A stretch of 64,000 nt of DNA from Fremontodendron californicum (GCA_030761205.1 JAULJL010000028.1:13436001-13500000); one strand, 5' to 3'. Shown: positions 21,901-32,521, numbered from the stretch's first letter. Program-made: numbers and translations. The notes: generated from the sequence alone by a model not told the origin.

Positions 21901-24282
21901 ATGCTTATCCTGAAAAGATTTTAACAAAGAATCAGTGTGTGAAATTTCTGAAGCATTATCAAACTCATATTCAATTAAATAAGCTTCTAAAGGATCATGG
22001 AATGTGGTAGTGGTGAGATGTTCATGAACAAGTTCTTCAATGAAATCCACTTCATGTACTTCTGAATTATCACCAGGTTGCTTGCAAATGTTGAACACAT
22101 TTAATTCTAAAGTCATATTTCCAAAAGAAATGTTCAACATACCATTCCTGCAATTTATCAGAGCATTAGAAGTTGCAAGAAATGGACGGCCTAATATAAC
22201 AGGAATTTGAACATTTGGATTTGAAACAGGATGTGTGTCCAAAACAATAAAATCAACAGGGAAGTAAAAATTATCAATTTGAACCAAAACATCTTCAACT
22301 ATCCCTCGAGGAATTTTTACAGAACGATCAGCTAGTTGAAGTGTAACAGGTGTTTCCTTGAGTTCACCTAAACCTAACTGTTGATAAACAGAAAAAGGCA
22401 AAAGATTAACACTAGCACCAAGATCAAGCAATGCACGTTCTATTCTAGTGTTTCCAATGATGCATGAGATTGTTGGACATCCAGGATCTTTGAATTTTGG
22501 TGGAGTAAGGTGCTGAATGATTGAGCTCACACTTTCCGTCAAAAATGCTTTCTTTTGTACATTATGTTTCCTTTTAACTGTGCACATGTCCTTCAAAAAT
22601 TTAGCATAAGATGGAACTTGTTTGATTGCATCCAATAAAGGAATGTTAATCTTAACTTGTTTGAAAAGTTCATAAATTTCTGCATTTTGATTCAAATTCT
22701 TTATTGTTTGCAACCTTTGAGGAAAAGGAGCAGGATGCATACCTTTTTCTTTGTCCAAATTTTCAAGAAGTTCAGACTTACCATCATCCTTACCATTACT
22801 TTTCGGAGGGGAAAGAGGATCTTGGTCTTTTGATGGAATCTTTTTGTCAATTGCCTTTCCACTTCGAAGAGTTGTGATAGAACTGGCATTTTCCTGTTGA
22901 GTTTCATTGGAGCAAGAAACAAGACATTGAGTAGAAGGGTTAGGCTGAGGTTGAGCAGGAAACTTACCTTTTTCTTGAGTGCGTAATGAAGCTGTCAATG
23001 TGGACAAGGTGTTTTTGATCTCATTGATGTCCTGTGAAGTCCGGCTATTCACATTTGCTTGTGTTTGCATGAATGCTTGCAATGTTTCTTCCAAGGTTTG
23101 TACACGTGAAGGTTGATAGGAAAAAGTGTTGCCCGGCTTTTGAGATTGTGGTACCTGAACATGATTATTATTCCGCCAACTGAAGTTGGGATGATTTCTC
23201 CATTCAGGGTTATACGTTTCAGAGTAAGGAGAAGGAAAAGGCTTTTTAAATGTGTTTATGGAATTTACTTGATCATGCAACGCTTCTTTAAGAATGGGAA
23301 TGTTTGGACATTCAGAAGTGGGGTGTCCCATGATTTCACAAATTCCACAACTTTCTTCATTTTTAACCGTTTTGACTTCTTTTACTTCTCTAAGTTCCAT
23401 GGCTTCAATCTTTCTAGCCAAATTAGCTACTTTAGCTTTTATCTCATCTTCTTGACTAAAATGATATTTTCCTCTGTTAGAAACAACATTAGATCTATTG
23501 GAACTTTCAGAGGAATTATCTGTGTGCCAGGCTTGAGAGTTATCTGCCAAATGGTCTAAGTAGTCAAAGGCTTCTTCAGGTTCTTTTTCTAGAAACTCAC
23601 CGTTACACATTGTTTCAACAAATTGTTTAGTTTCGGGAGTTAAACTTTCATAAAAGAAACTAATAAAACGCCATTTTTCAAAACCATGATGTGGACAAGA
23701 ACTTAACAAATCTTTAAAACGATCCCAGCACTGAAAAAATGCTTCATTTTGATTTTGATTGAAATTTTGAATCTGTCTTTTCAAAGCAGTAGTTTTATGT
23801 GCTGGGAAAAATTTCTTTAGAAACTCAGTTTGTAATTCTTGCCATGTGCCAATTGACCTTGGTTTTAAATTATGAAGCCAAATTTTTGCTTTATCTTTTA
23901 AAGAAAAAGGAAATAATTTTAGCTTGACAATTTCATTTGTACATTGTTGGTCATTAAAGGTGACACATACATCTTCGAAGTCTTTTAGAAACGAGTAAGC
24001 ACTTTCCGATTCTAACCCATGGAAATTTGGAAGCAAAGCTATCATACCTGGTTTAAAACGAAAGTTGTTTGCATTGAGAGGAAAAATAAAACAAGAGGGT
24101 GATGAGCTTCGAGTTGGTTGCAAGTAGTCACGCATGGTGCGTACTTGTCTGTTCTCATCTTCAGCATGAACACTTTCATTGTCAGCCATGGTAGGAGTTG
24201 TATTAGAAAGATTACCTGAAAAAGTTTCACAATAAAATCTAACTAAACGACGAGATCTAAAATCACGTCGCCAAACAAGCAT
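18922..24282 (-). CDS. Athila gag-pol polyprotein, intact open frame
   Basis: One frame of 1786 codons; the likely start is Met32 (24189), just before DNESVHAEDENRQVRTMRDY. Gag domain, about 80-250 (GTWQELQTEFLKKFFPAHKT), then a zinc knuckle CGICEIMGHPTSEC (312-325). Protease with LLDLGASVNLLP (DLGAS 620-624, the form usual in this lineage). Reverse transcriptase about 880-1110 with FMDDFSV (1065-1071). RNase H about 1205-1330. Integrase with HHCC finger (His1421/His1428, Cys1459/1462) and D1491, D1550, E1586 at the D-x35-E spacing. The chain ends shortly after a VNGQRLKLFLE stretch. No stop interrupts it, so the element may be autonomous for retrotransposition. Lineage: non-chromoviral Ty3/gypsy, Athila. 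Confidence 0.95.
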   Translation of the reverse strand: MLVWRRDFRSRRLVRFYCETFSGNLSNTTPTMADNESVHAEDENRQVRTMRDYLQPTRSSSPSCFIFPLNANNFRFKPGMIALLPNFHGLESESAYSFLKDFEDVCVTFNDQQCTNEIVKLKLFPFSLKDKAKIWLHNLKPRSIGTWQELQTEFLKKFFPAHKTTALKRQIQNFNQNQNEAFFQCWDRFKDLLSSCPHHGFEKWRFISFFYESLTPETKQFVETMCNGEFLEKEPEEAFDYLDHLADNSQAWHTDNSSESSNRSNVVSNRGKYHFSQEDEIKAKVANLARKIEAMELREVKEVKTVKNEESCGICEIMGHPTSECPNIPILKEALHDQVNSINTFKKPFPSPYSETYNPEWRNHPNFSWRNNNHVQVPQSQKPGNTFSYQPSRVQTLEETLQAFMQTQANVNSRTSQDINEIKNTLSTLTASLRTQEKGKFPAQPQPNPSTQCLVSCSNETQQENASSITTLRSGKAIDKKIPSKDQDPLSPPKSNGKDDGKSELLENLDKEKGMHPAPFPQRLQTIKNLNQNAEIYELFKQVKINIPLLDAIKQVPSYAKFLKDMCTVKRKHNVQKKAFLTESVSSIIQHLTPPKFKDPGCPTISCIIGNTRIERALLDLGASVNLLPFSVYQQLGLGELKETPVTLQLADRSVKIPRGIVEDVLVQIDNFYFPVDFIVLDTHPVSNPNVQIPVILGRPFLATSNALINCRNGMLNISFGNMTLELNVFNICKQPGDNSEVHEVDFIEELVHEHLTTTTFHDPLEAYLIEYEFDNASEISHTDSLLKSFQDKHCWKQKFEELPSLTNVTVPSTIEPPKLELKPLPSELKYSFLGESETFPVIISSHLDELQEGKLLQLLKMHKNALGWTLADIKGISPLICTHNIYLEENAKPSRQMQRRLNPNMKEVVRNEVIKLLDNGIIYPISDSKWVSPTQVVPKKSGVTVVKNENNELIPARTVTGWRMCIDYRKLNSVTRKDHFPLPFMDQILERVVGHEFYCFLDGYSGYNQIAIALEDQEKTTFTCPFGTFAYRRMPFGLCNAPATFQRCMLSIFSDMIERNLEIFMDDFSVSGDSFDDCLANLKNVLIRCEEKNLVLNWEKCHFMVTKGIVLGHIVSAKGIEVDKSKLELIANLPTPKTVKDIRSFLGHAGFYRRFIKDFSTISKPLCNLLMKDTAFEWTKDCEDAFEKLKNMLTTAPIMRSPDWSLPFEIMCDASDYAVGAVLGQRKDNKPHVIYYASKTLNRAQMNYSTTEKELLAVVFALDKFRSYLVGSSIVVFSDHAALKYLLSKKDAKPRLLRWILLLQEFDITIRDKKGVENVVADHLSRLVCDESFGTSPINDTFPDEQLLIVSTTPWFADIANFLATGKIPSQWSTQDKRKFLNEVKKFYWDDPYLFKYCPDQIFRRCIPDNEVSSVIKFCHSEACGGHFSSKKTAAKILQCGFYWPTLFKDAHNFCKSCESCQKLGSISKRNMMPLNPILVIEIFDCWGIDFMGPFPPSFGFLYILVAIDYVSKWIEAIPCRNNDHKTVIKFLKENILSRFGIPRSIISDGGTHFCNKVFETLMKKYAITHKVATPYHPQTNGQVELANREIKQILEKTVNPNRKDWSLRLNDALWAYRTAFKTALGMSPYRLVYGKPCHLPVELEHKAYWAIKMFNSNLDDASNLRKLQINELEELRNDAYENSKIHKERTKAFHDKLISRKIFDVGQKVLLYNSRLHIFPGKLRSRWTGPFVVKHVYHYGAVDIENPQNGNVFKVNGQRLKLFLENHVTQEEVVFLSDPCFENN

Positions 24283-24433
24283 AAAACAAAGTTAATATAC
24301 AAAATTAGGCGGTATAACCAGCCAATAAAAATAAATATAAACAAATTAGGCGGTATAACCAGCCAAAAAAAAATAAATATACTTATAAACTTATATACTT
24401 AGTATTGCTTCCCCGGCAACGGCGCCAAAAACT
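24283..24433 (-). promoter_or_regulatory. Athila leader and primer-binding site
   Basis: The PBS, minus-strand TGGCGCCGTTGCCGGGGA, lies at 24410-24427, six bases from the LTR. The rest of the leader carries two copies of aaattaggcggtataaccag (from about 24303 and 24342). The short distance to gag leaves little room for a separate packaging region. Confidence 0.85.
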
Positions 24434-25924
24434 TGATGGAGACTCAATTAAGAGTTGTAAACCCAAGTGCAGGTTATGTTCAAGTAATAAATTCTCGGGT
24501 GTCCGAGGTCGAACCACAGGGAAGCGTATTAGTAAGTATAAGTTTATAAATATATAAGAAAAATAAAGTAAACAAGATATTAGGGAATCAACAACAAAAT
24601 AAGATAAACAAGATATTAGAGAACAAAATAAACAAAATAACATAAAAACAATTAAACAAGATATAAAAAACAATAAGAAAGGATGTTGAGGTTAGAGAAT
24701 CCACTCTTGGTGTTATGCTAAGATTAATCTTGTTTTATTACACAATTGAAATCCACACATAAGGGAGGTTCCAATCGGAAGGTTTAGCAATTCAGTCCAA
24801 CGTCCATAGCATATGATATTATGTTCATTTGGTGTCCTCAAAACTCATAAAAAGAGTCCAAGCATTCCTTATGCCAAGGTATATGTCTACAACAAATCAA
24901 GGTTATGAAACCAAGCATTTACTGTGCCATTTTCATTGTCAATAATGAATCAAGATCTCTACTTTGCAAGTATGATTTTAAACCAAAAGAAAATATTATC
25001 TATACTAGTGTTTATAAATGATGATTCATTTTAGCTCATGTTTAAGAGACTAACCTTAGCATTTACCAAGAGCTTCACCTCATCACCTCAACAATATGAT
25101 TAGCAACACATACTAGATATGAATAAAATGAAAAGAAATGTAAGAAGCATAAGTAAATAAAAAAAGAAAACTAGAGAAAGGAAAGAAGAAGAAAACTTAG
25201 AGAATTTTACTACAAAGGCTAATATCCTACCAATGTATCAATGTATCCCAATACTCATCCAAGGCCCTCTATTTATACACATTTTGGAGGGCTAAATGAC
25301 AAGAGACAAGCTTTACAAATTTCAAAGGTAGGTATAATAGGTGGGTGCATTTTTCTAACAATTTTCGTCATATTGTATGACAATTCTGATCAGCCAGCTT
25401 GATGGTCGATTTTGTCAATGTTGGAGGCTCGATCTGATAAAATGGTATTCTAGAAAAATATACCCCTATCAGTTACGGATCCATAGCCTTTGGAATCAGA
25501 TCATTTGCGCACGTGGATCGGAAGATATGGTCAAAATACCAAAACGGTGCAGAACAGACGTCATTGCACATCAGCCAACTTGATGGTCGATTTCGCTAGG
25601 GAAAACGACTCCGTTTCAAGAAGTGTAAAACATGAAAAAGATAGATATGCCTCTTAGCTTTGCAGGGATACACAGTTCAGCCTTATTGCTTCAGTGAAAC
25701 TCGAGATATAGCTGATATGGCAAAAGGTGTCGGAACTGGAACTGAACTGGATTTGCCCTTAATTCTAGTAATCTGAAATCACTCAAAGAAACTTGTGAAA
25801 AACACCAAATTACATAAAAATATAAAAGATCATAAACACAATTAGACTAAACAATAATAACTCGTATTTGACACAAAACAATAATAAAACATAAATAAAA
25901 ACTATATAATTATACGAGTTATCA
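24434..25924 (-). repeat. Athila 5' LTR
   Basis: This is the same length as the 3' LTR (1491 bp). Differences seen by eye lie near 25407, 25447, 25489, 25544, 25673, 25852 and 25892. It contains the promoter by definition; a tatttatacac sequence at about 25269 is a candidate TATA region. Confidence 0.95.
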
Positions 25925-26009
25925 CAATTCTAACAATCTCCCACTTGAAGATTTGATTAAACCAATCATATCTTCACACCACTCTTTCTGTCTTGCCATT
26001 CCATGTTGC

Positions 26010-28820
26010 TTACGTTTCTGATAGACCATAGGAGGATCGACACCAAATAAACTTGTCAGTGTTGATTGGCTTTGTCATAACATCTGCTAGGTTGTCTTTG
26101 GTGTGGATCTTTTGCATATCCACACTTCCTTCTTCTACTACTTCTCGAACAAAGTGATACTGTATACCTATATGCTTTGTCCTGGAATGAAAGGCTGGAT
26201 TCCTTGCAATGTGCAAGGCACTCTGACTGTCACAATACACAATAATCTTCTGCTGCTTGTGCCCGAGTTCTTCCATTAACCTTTGTATCCATATTGCTTC
26301 CTTGCATGCTTGGGTAGCTGCCATGTACTCAGCTTCTGTAGTAGACAAAGCTACAACAGTCTGTAACTTAGATAACCAGCTTACCGCTCCTCCTGCAAGT
26401 GTGAACACATAGCCAGTAGTGGATTTCCTTTTATTAAGATCACCTGCAAAATCTGAATCAACATAACCCCTGACAACAAGTTCTGATCCTCCAAAACATA
26501 ATGCAACATCTGAGGTTCCTTTAATGTATCTAAGGATCCTCTTAACAACATTCCAATGCTCTCTACCAGGATCTGCCATAAATCGACTGACCGCTCCCAC
26601 TGCTTGTGCAATGTCTGGTCTTGTACATATCATAGCATACATAAGGCTTCCCACCGCTGATGCATACGGTACTCGAGACATTTCCATCCTCTCTGCTTCA
26701 TTGCTAGGACTCATACCTGAGGATAATTTACAATTGACAGGAAGTGGGGTAGATATTGGCTTACAGTCTTGCATGTTGAAGCGTCGCAAGACCTTCCTCA
26801 GATAATTCTTTTGAGAAAGCCAAATTTTCCTGTCTTTTCTGTCTCGGTGAATTTGCATCCCTAAAATCTTGTTTGCGGGTCCCAAGTCCTTCATATCGAA
26901 CTCCCTAGCCAACTGTGCCTTCAAATCTTGGATTCGATCTTTGTTGGGGCCTACCACCAACATGTCATCCACATACAACAGCAAAATAATGAAATCATTA
27001 TCATCAAACCTCTTGTAGTACGTACAATGGTCTGAACTCAGTCTGTTGTATTCAAGGCTAATTATGAAAGAATCAAATCTCTTGTACCAACATATGGGCG
27101 CCTGCTTTAGACCGTACAGAGATTTGGTCAACCTGCAAACCAAGTTCTCTTTGCCTGTTTCAACAAAACCTTCTGGTTGGAGCATATAAATTTCTTCTTC
27201 AAGCTCTCCATGTAGAAAAGCCGTCTTTACATCTAGTTGTTCAAGATGTAAATCAAATGCAGCACACATAGCCAACACTACTCTGATAGTAGTAAGTCTG
27301 ACAACTGGAGAAAATATCTCGTTGAAGTCAATACCTTCTTTCTGAGCATATCCTTTTACAACCAATCTAGCACGATATCGTTCTACTTGATCATTGCTAT
27401 CCCGCTTGATCTTGTAGACCCATTTGTTACCAATGGCTTTTCTGCCACGTGGTAATTCCACCAGTTCCCATGTCTCGTTCTTGTGAAGAGCTTCAATTTC
27501 TTCCTGCATTGCTGTCATCCACAGAGAAGCATCTGGGCTACTAGTAGCTTCATGAAAAGTTGATGGCTCTCCATCCTCTGTTAAAAGACAGTATGCAACA
27601 TTGCTCTCCGTAACATACTCCGTGTGCCAATTTGGAGGCCTTCTCTCACGAGTTGACCGTCGAACTTCTACAGCCTCGGACTCAACTGGTTCTGGTACCT
27701 CATGCTCTGGTTCTGCTTCAGAAGAATCATCTTCTTGAGAATTTCTATCCATCTGCACTGTAGCAGTCTCTTTTGAAGTGTTGTCATTTGTTTGCTCACT
27801 TTGCAGTTCATTTTCTGCAAAAACTACATCTCTGCTGACAACAACCTTGCGGACAGTGGGATCCCACAGGCGATACCCCTTAACACCGTCAGCATAACCC
27901 AAGAATATACATTTTCTGGATTTTGGATCCAGCTTTGTTCTTTCTTGGGAGTTGTACATCACGTACACAGGACATCCAAACACATGTAGAGAAGAATAAT
28001 CAGCTGGCTTTCCTTTCCGCATCTCCATAGGCGTCTTCAAACCAATCGCCGTTGATGGTGATCGATTTATCACATAACAGGTGGTTTTGACTGCTTCTGC
28101 CCAGAAAGATTTGGCCAATCCCGCTGTTCTCAGCATGGCTCTTGTTCTATCTAGGAGAGTTCTGTTCATCCGCTCTGCTACACCATTCTGTTGAGGCGTA
28201 TGTGCAACCGTGAATTGTCTCATAATACCCTCTTTCTTACAGAATGCTAGAAAGTTACCGTCTACATATTCTCCTCCATTGTCTGTCCTCAAGCACTTGA
28301 TTCTTTTCCCAGTTTCAAGCTCTACTTGTGCTTTGAACTCCTTGAATACTCGAAACACATCTGACTTCTTCTTGATTGGGTACACCCATAATCTCCTGGA
28401 ATAGTCATCAATGAATGATACAAAATATTTTGCTCCACCCAGGGATATTTCTGGTGACTCCCACACATCAGAATGGATTAAGTCCAGTATGTGTTTGCTT
28501 CTTGTAGTTACTTTAGCAAACTTCAATCTATGCTGCTTGCTTATCACACAGTGCTCACAGAAAGGTAAATTGACCATCTTGAGCCCGGGCAGGAGATTGC
28601 GTTCTGCAAGGACTTTCAAGCCTCGCTCTGACATATGGCCTAATCTGCGATGCCACATCATCGTCGTTTCTTCTTGGCTGGCTGCTGCAACTGATGCATC
28701 TGCCTCTTGCAACGTCTCTCCCAAAAGCATGTATAGATTGCTTGTGATCTTCTCTGCTTTTATCACCACAAGGTTTCCTTTCACTACTTTCAATATTCCA
28801 CAAGGAGAAATTTCTCCCAC
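26010..28820 (-). pseudogene. Copia pol (integrase, RT, RNase H), lacking gag and protease
   Basis: This is a 936-codon open frame, whereas copia polyproteins usually exceed 1300 aa. It has the pre-integrase HHCC (His57, His62, Cys88, Cys91) and the integrase triad D118, D180, E216. RT follows with DVKTAFLHGELEEEIYM and LLYVDDMLVVG, and RNase H with STTEAEYMAA and YCDSQSALHIARNPAFHSRT. The frame is open at its 5' end only because the upstream part is gone: a gag start, MAAKFEIEKFSGRNFSLW (28851 down to 28798), runs straight into pre-integrase sequence out of frame. An internal deletion therefore removed nearly all of gag and all of protease. The remaining frame has no proper initiation context. 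The element can move only with help. Confidence 0.93.
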
Positions 28821-28851
28821 TGAACTTCTCTATCTCGAATTTTGCTGCCAT
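28798..28851 (-). pseudogene. Copia gag, first 18 codons only
   Basis: It encodes MAAKFEIEKFSGRNFSLW, the conserved N-terminus of copia gag proteins. The deletion junction lies immediately after Trp18. Beyond it the sequence belongs to the pre-integrase region in another frame. Confidence 0.85.
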
Positions 28852-29277
28852 GGTTGTACACGAACTGAAGCGAGTTACACTATTTCACCGTGAATAGTAC
28901 CGTATACGTGAACAGTATTGTACGTATGTCGTACACTAGAACAAATCCAGTATACGTTAACAATTACTGCAAAAGTATACAACCACACGTATGAATAGTA
29001 ACCGTATACTGGAACAGTGACCGTAGCCCGTGAATAGTGCACCAGGTAGGTTCCCAGGAAAGAGAGGTGGGTCACTGATAGACACACTTAAATACCAAGT
29101 CTTTCCTAGCCAGAACTTCCCTAGACACTTTCACACTACCACACTTTATTTCCAGCAACAAGAATAATTCTTTTCTGATGTGGAAGATCAGACAATACTG
29201 CAACCACAGAGCATACTAAGAACCAACACTTTCACTGCAGCGGAATAAGGACCACGAACCAATGGCTCTGATACCAC
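28852..29277 (-). promoter_or_regulatory. Copia leader and primer-binding site
   Basis: The PBS for initiator tRNA-Met lies at 29259-29276, one base from the LTR. The leader between PBS and gag contains several ccgtatac/gtatacg and gtgaatagt motifs (28890-29040), a local degenerate repeat of unknown role. Confidence 0.85.
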
Positions 29278-29874
29278 TGTTAGGTACCAGAGTGACGGAA
29301 TAGTGTCTCACAACTAAAATAAGAGATGAGAAAATAGGAACTGAATACACAAAAGAAACACAGATATTTTACGTGGTTCGGCCAATATACCTACGTCCAC
29401 GGGAGGAGGAGCAAAGCTTTGTATTTAATCGGAGATGGAGTACAAACCGGATACAAACCGGCTACATATTACAAGTGCTCTTTCTAGCACACACTCAACA
29501 CCTCAATACACAAGCATCTAACAAGCAGCTACTGCCTCTAAACTCTCTCATCACCTCTACCGGGAGGGGCTCCCTCTGGAGCTCTCACTATGCCTCAACC
29601 GGGAGGGAGCTCATGGAGCTCACCTTTGGAGCTCTAGCTCATTTCTCCTCTGCTCCTCTCATTCCAAGCTCTCAACCTCATGCCTATTTATAGGCAAGGC
29701 TTATGGTGTGAATACACCATAGCCACCATGCCACCAGCCACCATACAAAGGCTGCCAAAAAAAACGTCAACAAAGGTGGCTAAGAAAACTTGGCAAATTT
29801 GCCATCAAATGGCTGCCATAAATTTCAACAAAGGTGGCTAAGGAACTTTGTGGATTGGAGCCACAATTCTAACA
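29278..29874 (-). repeat. Copia 5' LTR
   Basis: This is an intact 597-bp LTR, minus-strand TGTTAGAATT...CCTAACA. A tatttatagg box at about 29684 (minus-strand cctataaata) is a good TATA candidate. Any open frame here is repeated in the other LTR and is not a gene. Confidence 0.95.
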
Positions 29875-29879
29875 CTAAA

Positions 29880-30091
29880 CATTGCTTCCCTGTTGTAAGA
29901 CCTGGTGGTTAGCAATTTGCTGACCATCCACTTGTTTGTTTCGGCTTCATCAACTGGTTCTTTGACACCCTCTGTATCAATAATGTCATTCTCCTCTTCT
30001 GTAAGTTTGAAATGTCGCCACCCATCAAGTAACTCCCTCTCTATACCCTGCTCCATTTGCCACTAGTTACTAAAACCCAAAGACCCTCCAG
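29880..30091 (-). pseudogene. LINE-A ORF1, N-terminus
   Basis: The minus-strand frame starts at ATG 30056, MEQGIERELLDGWRHFKLTE, followed by an acidic stretch and a SKLLTTRSYNREAMF block. This is the usual beginning of plant LINE ORF1 (LTxEE motif, then KLLTxRSxN). It runs directly into the copia duplication and continues at 13326 and below, so it fixes the orientation and the original continuity of the LINE. Confidence 0.85.
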
Positions 30092-30612
30092 TAGGGGTGT
30101 TCATTCGGTTAATTCGGTTAATAACCGAACCGAATTATCCATAACCGAATTAACCGAAATTATTTTTCTATTAACCGTTAACCGAACCGAATGGTTAGTT
30201 CGGTTAATTAACCGAACCAAAATTATTTCGGTTAATTCGGTCGGTTTCCGAATTAACCGAAATAAATAAGAAATTTATTTTGCTAACCTATTTTTTTACA
30301 TGATTTTGTATCCAAATTATCCATCCAAGTCCAACCAATCAAAAAAAAATTAATTTTTTAATTTCTTAATATATAAATTAATTTAAAAAAAAAAATTATC
30401 TAAACGTATAAAATAATGCCATTTTGAAGAATTTCGGTTAATTCGTGTAATTCGGTTATTTTCGCTTAACCGAACCGAATTAACCGAAAACCGAAATTCT
30501 TCAAAAATTTTAACCGTTAACCGAACCGAATTTTATTCGGTTAACCGATTAATCGAACCGAATTAAATTTCGGTCGGTTAATTCGGTTAAAACCGAATAG
30601 TGAACAGCCCTA
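30092..30612. mobile_element. hAT-type MITE with TTCGGTTAA repeats
   Basis: A perfect 8-bp duplication, ccctccag, lies at 30084-30091 and 30613-30620. The ends are TAGGGGTGTTCA at the left and, reverse-complemented, TAGGGCTGTTCACTA at the right. Both 8-bp TSD and TAGGG-type terminus fit the hAT superfamily. The subterminal regions are dense with ttcggttaa and its complement, giving strong fold-back potential. It lies just upstream of LINE ORF1 and has no transposase. Confidence 0.9.
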
Positions 30613-30620
30613 CCCTCCAG

Positions 30621-30991
30621 TGAGAACCTTGGGGGAACCAAACCTCGTACCTGACAAGACTAAGAAAACTTCTACAGTTTCAGAGAACCGAGAAGACTTT
30701 ACTCTTTTTTGATAGTTTAATGGCCAATATAATCGTTATGGCAATTAATAAGAATGGCATGTAAACTTTTAAATGAAATCAAATAATTTCCCTTGCACTC
30801 CAACACAACTATCATGTGAGAAAAGCTAACAAAATAAACAGACATGTAAAATATATTGATTCATAAACGTTACAGACCCAAAAGTTGCAAATTAACAAAA
30901 ATTAAAATGAAAAAGGGGAGGCAAACTTGCTTTGTATTGCTAGATAGATAAGGAATGTCTTGACTCTTGACTAGGGAGGTTAAGCCACACT
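30621..30991. other. Residual LINE 5' untranslated region and CYP716A 3' flank
   Basis: The first 80 bp or so probably belong to the LINE 5' untranslated region; the true 5' end is not evident. The rest is the 3' untranslated or downstream region of the P450 gene on the minus strand. No clear polyadenylation signal was chosen. Confidence 0.45.
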
Positions 30992-32484
30992 TTAAGATTT
31001 GTTCGGATAAAGGAGAACTGGAAGACCCTTTGCGGGTATAGGCATGGGGTCAACGATAATCTTCTCATCAGGGAGTAATTTCTTCCAGTTGAACCTTTTC
31101 ACCAGATTATGCATGAAAACAAGTATTTCCAATCGAGCATATTCCTTGCCAGGGCACATCCTAGGACCTCCACCAAATGGAACAAACGTGTAAGGAGCTG
31201 GCCCTTTTCCTTCAAACCTTGAAGGGTCAAATTTCTCTGGTTCAGGGAAGCATTCAGGGTTTCTATGTGTTGAGTTTGCACTCCAATATAACTGCACAAA
31301 GAAGAGCAAATTAAACAGGAAAAAGACAACCAAAAAAAAAAAGTTAAACCAACTTTTTTTTTATTCTTGATTTTGGGTCAAAAAGATTATGTGAATAGGT
31401 GAATGACGACTCACTTTCCACCCCTTTGGAATGGAGAAACCATTGAAAATGAAGTCATTGATGGCTTCCCTAAAAGCACCTTGTAGTGGTGGGGCAAGTC
31501 TCAACACTTCACAGGCAACATTCCATGAATATTTCATCTTTTGAATGTCATCCCAATTCAATAATTCACCTGGCCCTTTTGATTTTGCTATCTCAATTTG
31601 TTCTGCACAGCAAAATATTAAAAAAAGAAAAAGAAAAAATGCACTGAGTCATTACCATTTTTTTTTTACAAAAGAGGTCGTAATTTAAGATACGGAAAGA
31701 GATTGCAGATACTGAGATTCGAATTCTAAACTTATTAAATGCATGGATGAAAAAATTAGATCAGTCGGTTGAACTGGATCGACTGGTCGGACCGATTCAC
31801 CCAAGAATCGGAGACTTGTCCGGTCCGATAATATATAGAGAATCAGGGTCACTTGAACCGATTTTAGTCGGTTCAACGGTAAAAAACCGAGAAAAAATCA
31901 TTTTTTAATTTTTTTTTGTAAGTGATGAGAATTGAAGAACCTTTTAGAGTTAAACTAAAACCCAAACCACTAAGTCAGATGCATATTTTAATTAATTATT
32001 TACTATATTTAATATTTATTTAATATAAAAATCATTTTAAAAATATATAAAATCTTATTTAAATGAACCGGGCGATTCAACTTTGGATCAGAATTCAAAT
32101 GTCACATTGATTTGACCTTTTATCCATTTTTTAAACTTTAATTGAATATCATCTCTTAAAAATGATTATATGAACCAACTAATTTAAACTTCGAGCTCAA
32201 ATTATTATCAATTTTATTATGCTTTCTTGAACTGTTCTGCCGGCTCAATGAAAATACTATATACAATAAAACAATGACCGACCAACCAAACAAGAAAGAT
32301 ATATATGAATATAATATTTGATAATGACATATATATTTACTTTGGAATTATAATTAGACTTTGTCCTAAATTTGGACTTCATCAAGACATTAGGATTGGT
32401 GCATATATGCATATGACGCTTCACTCGGAGAATTTAGGCATTATTCAATTTACGGAGTTGGTGAATGGTGAGTTAATTTCTTCA

Positions 32485-32521
<37 letters not shown>

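Larger units (their letters stand above)
13923..25924 (-). mobile_element. Athila-type Ty3/gypsy retrotransposon carrying LOG-like and Cys-rich ORFs
   Basis: This 12,002-bp element has 1491-bp LTRs at both ends and a perfect 5-bp duplication, caatt, at 13918-13922 and 25925-25929. On the minus strand the order is 5' LTR, PBS (TGGCGCCGTTGCCGGGGA), gag-pol as one open frame, a 178-aa Cys-rich ORF, a LOG-like ORF, a long 3' untranslated region, PPT (TATGGGGGTG) and 3' LTR. By eye the LTRs differ at about seven sites, so the insertion is recent. Gag and RT motifs and the PBS are those of the Athila group. Athila elements commonly have an env-like ORF between pol and 3' LTR; here the two extra genes occupy that place. 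Confidence 0.93.
13332..29874 (-). mobile_element. Ty1/copia LTR retrotransposon, internally deleted, hosting the Athila element
   Basis: The 597-bp LTRs lie at 29278-29874 (5', minus orientation) and at 13332-13922 plus 25930-25935 (3' LTR, split). They are flanked by a 5-bp duplication, ctaaa, at 13327-13331 and 29875-29879. LTR ends are TGTTAG...CTAACA. The primer-binding site, minus-strand TGGTATCAGAGCCATTGG (29259-29276), matches initiator tRNA-Met, and a PPT, CTTCAAGTGGGAGAT, abuts the 3' LTR (25936-25950). It inserted into LINE ORF1. The two LTRs differ by one substitution that I can see near the start of the left LTR (acc aga t/g tgacgg). Coding capacity is incomplete (see pol). Confidence 0.95.

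Noticed and set aside
23113..23559. Plus-strand 148-codon frame opposite gag-pol
   Set aside because: It is an antisense shadow of the Athila gag-pol frame, with no recognisable domain.
28411..28893. Plus-strand 160-codon frame opposite copia pol
   Set aside because: It is an antisense shadow of pol and leader.
30057..30269. Frame with NRTELSITELTEI-type repeats
   Set aside because: It is the translation of TTCGGTTAA repeats of the hAT MITE.
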